From NCBI GenBank assembly GCA_027579435.1, contig JANBPK010000772.1, positions 1 to 64,000 on the forward strand: a DNA stretch of 64,000 bases. The letters are read 5' to 3'. How positions within the stretch are numbered: position 1 is the stretch's first letter; each line of letters opens with the position of its first letter. The stretch comes from Candolleomyces eurysporus (taxonomy: Eukaryota > Basidiomycota > Agaricomycetes > Agaricales > Psathyrellaceae). Of this stretch, positions 56,570 to 64,000 are shown piece by piece. The notes beneath the pieces are model-generated. The model searched no databases. It saw nothing but the letters and a program-made list of their open reading frames with translations, and was not told where the DNA came from. The translations under genes were made by a program, and so were the position numbers.

Positions 56570-57200
56570 TCAGAAATCGTCCAAGGCTACATATGGTGGT
56601 GTAACGTACCTAGCCAACCCACTTAGTCCCAGGGCCTTTGCAGCCTCCTGCCGAGCTTTCCTAGCTCCCTCCAAAGTAGGTTCCTCCAGGAGTTTCGCTA
56701 TTCTCTTGGTCTTGAGGAAGAGTGCGGTAGCGATCTTCGACCTGACGCCTTGAGCTCCCCGTTGCTTCTCGAGCTCTTGTTTACCTTCCGGCGTCCGCAG
56801 GTACTCTATTCGCTTCTGCTTCTCCGTATCCTTGACCTTCAGCCGGAGTCGCATGCCTTCATGGCTTAGTTTATGCGCGTGTGTCTGCTTCAAGTAGTTG
56901 TCCAACCCCCCTGCCTGCAAATGAACGTAGTGAGTATCGATGGGAAGGGAAAGAGCTGTCAAAACTGACCCTCTTAATCGTCCTCAGTGCCCTCGTTGTG
57001 ACCTTCAGCTTCACTTTCTCTCCCAGAGTTTCCGAAGGTAACCGCTTGGTTTGGACGTTGGGAAGCCATGACCGTCGTGTTTTGTGCTTCGAGAACGGGA
57101 CGTTGTTGCCATACTGTTTGGTCTTACCACCAAAAAGACCAAACTGAGCTCGTTTGAAGGGTTGAGAGAACTCCCCGAGTCGAGGAAGACTGGCGAACAT
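56570..57200 (-). CDS. MRPL24: Mitochondrial large-subunit ribosomal protein bL28m (191 aa)
   Basis: Exons: 57200-56970 and 56914-56570 (576 nt). The bL28 signature is clear: AQFGLFGGKTKQYGNNVPFS, KHKTRRSWLPNVQTKRL, VTTRALRTIKR, then AGGLDNYLKQTHAHKL after the intron. A C-terminal extension rich in Lys/Glu/Arg follows, as in fungal bL28m. The start MFASLPRLGEF at 57200 is chosen because upstream codons are not conserved-looking. It is a structural protein of the mitoribosome 54S subunit. Confidence 0.9.
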
Positions 57201-57428
57201 CGTTGCAGAACGAGAGTTTGCTGCCAGCGATTCCGGCAAACTATTTGTCAAGTCACGTGTATCAGGGCGGGAAGGCGCATCATTTGGCATTGATATCGTT
57301 CTGGTAGCTGTATGGCAAAGCACGCGTTTGTGCTCAAACAAGATACATAGTCAGAATTCTGTTACGCAGGCTCTACAGCATGACTATACAATTATACATC
57401 TCCACATTATTCCATTGAGTCATAGCAT

Positions 57429-57850
57429 TCACGCAAGAACGGCGCCTACGCCTGCAACAAGGCCTGCAGACCCAGCAACGAGAGAAGCAGCGCCAGGCAT
57501 CACAGCTGTTGCACCTGCAGCTTGAAGAGCAGAGAAGACACCGCAGGTGAACGCTCCGTATATCATCGATTGGGCACCCGCCGCGATAGATCCTGAAACA
57601 GAAGTCAGTGGATTAGACAAACCCCCATTGTGGGGAGATCGACGTACCTGCAGCTACTCCAGCTGTTGTAAATCCTAAAGCTCCCAGACCGACTACTCCA
57701 ACGGCCGGGACGACGACTGTTGCTGAAGCAAGAGCCAAGGTTGCACCTGATAGAGTTATGGGAATTGGACTACAGTCAGTTGGCGTCTCTTTGCAGCTTG
57801 AGAAATCATCGCATTTCACCTCCAGCTCGAAGCAGGATTTGTGTGGTCAT
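57429..57850 (-). CDS. IFI6/IFI27 (ISG12)-family small membrane protein, copy A (97 aa)
   Basis: Exons: 57850-57820, 57746-57648, 57592-57429 (31, 99 and 164 nt), identical in size to copy B. The protein is almost wholly Gly/Ala/Val-rich and hydrophobic: GATLALASATVVVPAVGVVG, LGALGFTTAGVAAG, SIAAGAQSMIYGAFTCGVFS, LQAAGATAVMPGA. This is the Ifi-6-16 pattern of animal interferon-induced mitochondrial or ER membrane proteins, also known in fungi. Function in fungi is unknown. It lies directly downstream of the arrestin pseudogene on the same strand. Confidence 0.8.
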
Positions 57851-58162
57851 GATGGTTTCTTAAGGCAAGAACAATTGAGGGGGGAATCACAGTCTTGCCA
57901 CCCTTATATGCATTCTTAAACAGCGCCCGTGTACACTTTGGGAAGTTTCCAGAAAAGCCTTGGACCCATAAAAGGCTGTGACTGACGACAGGTTTCGTTC
58001 ACCAGCTGGCCACCTCGAGGGAGCAACGAGGTATCGTGGAAGCTTACCGTCACAAGAGTTTGTAAGCGCATTCTGCCTGCCAGGAGGTCAATAGATATTT
58101 CGAACCAGCTATAGTAACAGGAAACATACACCAAATTCGAAAACACATAATACAAGGGTCAA

Positions 58163-60019
58163 TCACGGCAACCCGTGCTCTGACTCAGTGCCAGGTGGAT
58201 TCGTGAAGGCGATAACATCAGGCTCATCGTTTCTCGAATCCGTGGTAATTTCCACAAACTGTGAAGCGTAAACCCTGCATTTCTGCGTGCTATCGAGGCC
58301 TTTCCAATCCCCACTGCTAGAGTCCTTATTCTTCGACAATGAGGCCAAATCCGGTAAAAAAAACATGAGATACAGAGGCCAGGAGCTCGACACGGTACTA
58401 AACTGATATTCAGTGACGAAGACCGGGCACGAGTCAAGCGAAAGCTTACCGAGATATTGAACCACGGAAAAGGGCAGGAAGGCTGTAAATCCGGCGGAAA
58501 ATATATCTCCCCTTGCAACGTCCTCACGCCCTCTCCCTCGACCTTATCTTCACCGATTTCCTGCGAGACCCACCACACAGCATTGGACACTGGGATACCA
58601 TCACGTTCTGGAATGTCAGATTTTAAGTCCCATATACCATGAAGACCCAAGCCCATAAACATGCTGCTATAAAACCGAGTATCCTCAGAGTCAGTGGCTC
58701 GTCGCTGTTGCCGTTAAAACTTCCGTCCAGGCTTAGCGTTGGACGCAGGTTCTGACGGGGCTTGAACGAGATGGCTTGCAGAAATGCCCGTGGATACTTG
58801 GGGCAAAACCGCGTTTTTACAAGGAGCTGAACCAGCATCAAATCCAGTTCCAGGGGTTAAAACACCCTCCGAGCCTCCCGCACTGTCGAGGTACCGCACC
58901 ACGCAGCTCAAGCGAACGCGGGGCGAGCGTGGATTGGAAAAGAGGTTCAAAGCACTGATGTCGTCGCAACCAATTGTCAAGTAACAAGGGATTACGGTTC
59001 CCCTGGTATAGGGAACCTAGAATACGACCTGCGAATTCAGGTTCGTATGGACGTTCAAACGAGTTGTCATCGACATACGGGATTCGCAAGGGAAAGGGTG
59101 TAGTCCACTTTCAATTATCGTCGCTGTAAAACCATGCCCCTGATCGAGGTTGCGCGTAATTGATCCCATACTTCAGGATCTACCGTTGGACGGGGCAGAG
59201 CCTGGCGTTCCTGATACGCATCTCAACGAAGCCATGGCATCGGTGGAGGAAGACCTTCTACAAACAATCGTCGTCCTCACTCTGTAATGCAAAAAGAGAA
59301 CATTGATGGGCGTCCGCTGAAAAGAATAAGAGCAAAAGCGATACTCACTTGCTTGACGAGGAGAATCTCCCATGAGAGATCAATAGCGTCGGTTCATATA
59401 TCGTATTCGCTTTCACATCCCTTTCCGAGAAGCTCTGCGGAAGAACCACAGGAATTTCCGACTCGAGTGCTGGAGTTTGGTTCGAAGGAGGCTGTACAGA
59501 GAAGAGGGGCTTCCAAGTGGTGAAAGGGGTTGAGGGTGACCTCCGAACCCAGGTCCTGTTGCTCCGAGACTAGATGCTTTGCTACCACGCCGTTTCTTCT
59601 GAGATTGATTTGTAGAAGTGGAGTATACATAGCGCTCGTAATGATCTTGCCTTCCAGCTGGAAGAAAGAGCCATCAACTTGAGTGCGAGCCGACATAAAA
59701 GATACGTGAACGGAGAGGAAATACCACCAGTTTGACATTCTTGATCCTGTACGGGTCAAGCAGGGATGGCTCGACCCGTTCAAATATGTTCTCCCCTTCG
59801 CAAAATCTGGGACAGTTTCCTCCTTTTCCTTCCTCTGGCATCGGCGTTACAGAGCTTCAGCATAGCCCATGGCTGGGCTTTGGGGCCTGAGCCACCACCG
59901 CGGATAGAAAAGTCAAACTCCCTTGGCGCCGCTGCAGAATGCCACTGCCATGTAGAAGAGTACCTAGAATCGTTTATATCTGCTATTTCCATTGAAACAG
60001 ATGGCCAAGGGAAAGGCAT
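58163..60019 (-). pseudogene. Arrestin-like pseudogene, copy A
   Basis: Aligns along its length to the intact copy B but is damaged. It lacks the ~125 N-terminal residues encoded before the AAAPREF motif. A frame shift follows NADARGR in the first arrestin block. A deletion of roughly 570 bp removes the central exon sequence between about 59596 and 59622 (equivalent to about 62475-63050 in copy B). The 3' half, including the terminal exon ending FTNPPGTESEHGLP (stop at 58163), is well preserved. It may still be transcribed; no full-length protein can be made. Confidence 0.8.
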
Positions 60020-60286
60020 CTAGGTGGCTAACAGGAGAAGAAAGGAGTTCAGCAAGACTCTCGATCAGATCTCCCCGCGAAGGACGTCATCAGTGCGTGG
60101 CCCAAGCGTGGCCCGGCAGAAAATCCATTGATTTGAAGGCGCATCATCTTGGCATCAACCCCGACGCGATCACACTTCAGGATCTAACCGGTAACTGGTG
60201 TATGGCAAAGTCCGTTCGTACACAGATCCGACTCCTCCTGCAGGCTCTACAGCATCAGCTATACATCTCTACACGAGTCAGAAACT

Positions 60287-60712
60287 TCACTTAAACCAGG
60301 CCTTTGCGCCTGCAACAAGGCCTGCGGTCCCAGCAATGACAGACCCAGCGCTAGGCATTACAGCTGTTGCGCCTGCAGATTGAAGAGAGGAGAAGATACC
60401 GGAGGTGAGGCCTCCGTATACCGTCGACTGGGCGCTTGCCGCGACGGATCCTGGCCCCCGAAAAGAAGAAGTCAGTGGTTTGGATAACCCCCCATTGTGG
60501 CGATGGACATACCTGCAGCTACTCCACATGGTGTAAATCCTAATGCTCCCAAACCGGCTGTTCCAACGGCCGGGACGACGACTGTTGCTGAAGCAAAAAA
60601 CAAGGCTGCACCTGATAGAATTATGGGAATCGGACAGTTAGTCGGAGTCTCTTTGCAACTTGAGAAATCATCGCATTTCACCTCCAGCTCGAAGCAGGAA
60701 TTGTGTGGCCAT
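60287..60712 (-). CDS. IFI6/IFI27 (ISG12)-family small membrane protein, copy B (97 aa)
   Basis: Exons: 60712-60682, 60611-60513, 60450-60287, sizes identical to copy A. The start MATQFLLRAG comes from a 31-nt first exon. The hydrophobic Gly/Ala-rich core is GAALFFASATVVVPAVGTAG, LGALGFTPCGVAAG, SVAASAQSTVYGGLTSGIFS and SAGATAVMPSAG. Two or three membrane helices are likely. It is a tandem duplicate of the 57429-57850 gene. Confidence 0.8.
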
Positions 60713-63400
60713 GATGGTTTCTGAAGGCAAGAACGATCGAAGAGGTGGTCACAATCCTGCCACTCTTATATACATTCTGACCACCGCCCATGTGCAGCAG
60801 GCATGCTTTGGGAAGTTTCCAGAGGACCCTGCGCCCACAAAAGGGCTGTGACTGTAGTGACATGTTCCAGTCAGCACGGCGCCTCGAGGAGGCATCGTGG
60901 AAGCTGACTATCACAAAAGTTTCCAATTTTAAGCACGAGCTGCCTGCCACGATGCCAATAAATAGTTCAAATCAGTTATAACTGGAAGCATACACTGAAT
61001 CCGATACACATAATATAAAGGTCAATCACGGCAATCCGTGCTCTGACTTACCAGGTGGATTCGTGAAGGCGATAACATCAGGCTCATCGTCCCTCGAATC
61101 CGTGGTAATTTCCACAAACTGTGAAGCGTAAACCCTGCACTTCTGTGCGCTATCTAAGCCTTTCCAATCCCCACCGCCAGAGCCCTTGTTCTTCGACGAT
61201 GATGCCAAATCCGGTGAAAAGGCATGAGATATAGGAGCCAGGAGCTCGACACGATACTAAGCCGGTTTTCAGTGACGAAGACCGGGCACAAGTCAAATGA
61301 AAGCTTACTGAGATCTTGAACAACGGAAAAGGGCAGGAAGGCTGTAAGTCCGGTGGCAAATATATCTCCCCTTGCAACGTCCTCACACACTCTCCCCCGA
61401 CATCCTCTTCGTCGGATTCCTGTGAGACCCACCACACAGCATTGGACACCGGCACACCATCACCTTCTGGAATGTCAGATTCCAAGTCCCCAATCCCATG
61501 CACACCCAAGCCCAAAAACATGCTACCATGAAACCGAGTATCTGCAGAGTCAGAGGCTCGTCGCTGTTGCTGTTGAAGCTTCCGTTCAAGCTTAGCGCTG
61601 GATGCAGGTTCTGGCGGGGCTTTAACGAGATGGCTTGCAGAAATGCTCGTGGATACTTGGGGCAAAACTGCGAGCTTATAGGGAGCTGAGCCAGCGTCAA
61701 ATCCAGTCCCAGGGGTTAGAACGCCCTCCGAGCCTCCCGCACTGTCGAGGTACCGCACCACGCGGCTCAAGCGAACGCGGGGCGAGCGTGGATTGGAAAA
61801 GAGATTCAAAGCGCTGATGTCGTCGCAAGCAATTGTCAAGTAACAAGGGATTACGGTTCCCCTGGCGTAGGAGACCTATAATACGATATGTGAAGTCAGA
61901 TTTGTACGGACAGATAAGTGAGTTTCAAACGACATACTGGATTCACAAGGGAAAGCGCGTAGTCCACCTTCAATTCTCGTCGCTGTAAAAACATGCCCGT
62001 GATCGAAGTTGGGGGTAACTGGTGCCATACTTCAGGATCTACCTTTGGACGAGGCAGAGCCTGGCGTTCCTGGTACGCATCTCGACGAAGCCATGGCATC
62101 GGTGGGGGAACCGTAACCCTATTATAAACAATCGTCGTCTTCACTCTGTAATGCAAAAAGAGGAACATCAATGAGCGTCCGCTGAAAAGAATAAGAGCAA
62201 AAGCAATGCTTACTTGCTCGACGAAGAAAATATTCCATGGGATATCAATAGCGTCAATTCATATCTCGTATTTGCTTTCACGTCCCTCTCCAAGAAGCTC
62301 TGCGGAAGAACCACAGGGATTTCCGACTCGAGTGCTGGGGTTTGGTTCGGAGGAGGGCTGTACAGAGGAGAGGGGCTTCCGAGTGGTGAAAGGGGTTGAG
62401 GGTGACCTCCGAACCCAGGTCCTGTTGCCCCGGGACTGGATGCTTTGCTACCACGCCGTTTCTTCTGGGAGTCATTTGCTGAAGATTTCAAGGAAAACGA
62501 CCACCGCGATCCTTTTCGTGAAGTGTCTTTAGATGTAGACAGTGATGATGGTGCGCCTTCCCGACTGTAAGTGTATTGTGAAATTGCAGATGTTCCAGGC
62601 TCAGAGCCAACCGTCGGTGGTGATGATGCGGCTAACGGAGAAGAGGGAGAATCAAGGTGGAATGGGGCGATATAGGACTGACCCTGCCCGGGTTCGGTTT
62701 GAGCAGCAAGAGAAGCCTGTTCGGATGAAGCTGCGACTACGACCTTCCCATCATGGCAGTCAACGAATTTCTTTGGGAGAGGGATTTCGGCAGGAAATGG
62801 CGTTATCTGACCTCCAAGACCTGCGTTTTGGGGAGCTAGCTGAATCTGACTCTCGACGGGCTGACCGTCTGGCTGTATTGCTTCCAGGGTCGACAAATTG
62901 ACATGATTTGGGAACGGGATGGAAAACGGGAAAACATAGTCTCCTTCGAGCTTTCCATCGAATTTCTCTTCTGGCCGAGGTTGACGGGGATCTCCAAAAC
63001 TCCGATCCCAAACCGTGTAAGTTTGGTCCAGGAAGTTCACAGATCCAGTATCCATAGCGCTCGTAATGATCTTGCCTTTTAGCTGGAAGAAAAAGCCATC
63101 AACGTGAGTGCGAGCCAACACAAAAAGTACACGAACAGAGGGGACATACCACCAGCTTGACATTTTTGATCGTGTGTGGGCCAAGCAGGGATAGCTCAAC
63201 CCGTCCAAATATGTTCTCCCCTTCGCAAAATCTGGGATATTTTCCTCCTTTCCCTCCTCTGGCCTCGGCATTATAGAGTTTCAGCGTAGCCCATGGCTGG
63301 GCTTTGGGGCCTGAGCCACTACCGCGGATAGAAAATTCAAACTCCCTTGGCGCCGCTGCAGAATACCCGTATGATGCAGAAAAGTACCTAGGAGGATTGG
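60287..63400 (-). repeat. Segmental duplication unit B (arrestin + IFI27-like)
   Basis: This is the partner of unit A. The duplication extends at its upstream side to about the AAAPREF codons of the arrestin gene (near 63350); beyond that the two copies no longer match. Confidence 0.85.
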
Positions 63401-63791
63401 TAATTGTCACGGTAGACGTTCTCAAAGTCGATCGCATGCCGCCTCTGTGCCCCGCGGGCACAAGTGTCGTATATGTCGGGGTCGTAGCGTTGGATTCGAG
63501 GGACATTAACGACATCTGGTCATCGATCGCGTCGTGCGATTCCCATCGTCTTTCGATAAGCCCGTCTGCTCTGAGTTCCACTTGGCTCCCATATTCCGCA
63601 ATATTGTTCGCGGGGGAAGAGAGGTTGGAATAACGAGGAGGTTGTGAAGGGACTAAATGTCGAGGAGTCCGGCGAGTCGCGATTGTATCGAAGCTTTCCG
63701 GCATAGCCAATTGTCGGCTGTTAGACTGCCTTCCAGTTTGTGGGTTTGATGGTTGTGGCACAGACGGTGCAGAATATCGCCGAGAAAACAT
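61026..63791 (-). CDS. Arrestin-like protein, copy B, intact (838 aa)
   Basis: Exons: 63791-63150, 63082-62214, 62145-61938, 61875-61309, 61256-61026; 2,517 nt, all phases match. After a Ser/Pro-rich N-terminus comes an arrestin N-type beta-sandwich (FEFSIRGSGSGPKAQPWATL, ENIFGRVELSLLGPHTIKNV, KGKIITSAMD, YVFPFSIPFPNHV). A long Ser/Pro/Lys-rich insert separates it from an arrestin C-like half (YELTLLISHG, VKTTIVYNR, VSYARGTVIPCYLTIACDD). The family members I know act as adaptors that link membrane transporters to Rsp5-type ubiquitin ligases. I noticed no clear PPxY motif, although SPLYSPPPN is near it. Start MFSRRYSAPS at 63791 is the first ATG in frame with the conserved region. Confidence 0.8.
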
Positions 63792-64000
63792 GACACCAAG
63801 TTGAAGATTTCGCTGTAGTAGACCGAAAGTCAGTATGCTTTCCCAAATATCTTGTATTCTGACCAACCTACGTGTCTCTGGGTTTGGGGAGGGGCGGAAC
63901 CATTGCAACTGCTACAAGTATCATCTCCAGGCGTTCATGTGACAATTAAAAGACAATAAGAACAGACTGAATCGAGCTCTCGACGGTCCAAGGGAATCCG

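Larger units (their letters stand above)
57429..60019 (-). repeat. Segmental duplication unit A (arrestin pseudogene + IFI27-like)
   Basis: Gene order and sequence repeat in unit B (60287 to about 63400) in the same orientation. Introns and intergenic segments align as well as exons, for example the blocks before each IFI27-like ATG and after each arrestin stop. Confidence 0.88.

Noticed and set aside
1..64000. CRISPR arrays or bacterial operons
   Set aside because: Spliceosomal introns, chromodomain retrotransposon and eukaryotic gene families show this is a fungal nuclear sequence; no regularly spaced direct repeats were seen.

Overview
This window looks like nuclear DNA of an agaricomycete (mushroom-forming) basidiomycete. 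Genes are split by many short introns (about 45-75 bp, GT..AG). Gene content is typical of that group: a Clp1-like sexual-development protein, tandem F-box genes, a NACHT-ATPase, a Trs65 TRAPPII subunit and a chromodomain gypsy retrotransposon. All intron/exon models were built by hand from splice signals and reading-frame continuity, without transcripts or database searches.

Layout. (1) 1-9223: a nearly complete Ty3/gypsy chromovirus (5' LTR cut by the window edge), with gag, pol ending in a chromodomain, and an extra third ORF before the 3' LTR. (2) 9224-23.9 kb: a transposon-rich, gene-poor stretch. Its centrepiece is a 3,700-bp Tc1/mariner element (11278-14977) with 60-bp inverted repeats and a TA target duplication. 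It carries an apparently intact three-exon transposase and, converging on it, an apparently intact five-exon passenger gene. Around it lie broken repeat-family ORFs and sequence with no recognisable gene. (3) 24.2-29.9 kb, minus strand: a septin-like protein that seems to lack a working P-loop and ends in a membrane segment, then a small conserved membrane protein. (4) 31.7 kb: tRNA-Ser(UGA) with an intron. (5) 33.1-42.8 kb: a zinc-type alcohol dehydrogenase, a NACHT STAND protein, TRAPPII Trs65, an oxidoreductase-like mitochondrial protein and a small signal-peptide ORF. (6) 44.0-51.9 kb: four F-box genes in a same-strand array. (7) 52.1-57.2 kb: a GPI-anchored alginate-lyase-family protein, a Clp1-like gene and mitochondrial ribosomal protein bL28m. 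(8) 57.4-63.8 kb: a tandem segmental duplication of an arrestin-like gene plus an IFI6/IFI27-family gene; one arrestin copy is broken.

Data quality. Two kinds of N occur. In 6187-7160 scattered Ns behave like substitutions inside intact retrotransposon ORFs, as expected from collapsed repeat copies. Elsewhere single Ns sit beside homopolymers inside coding exons, and in six of six tested cases dropping the N restores the frame. Those genes should not be called pseudogenes.
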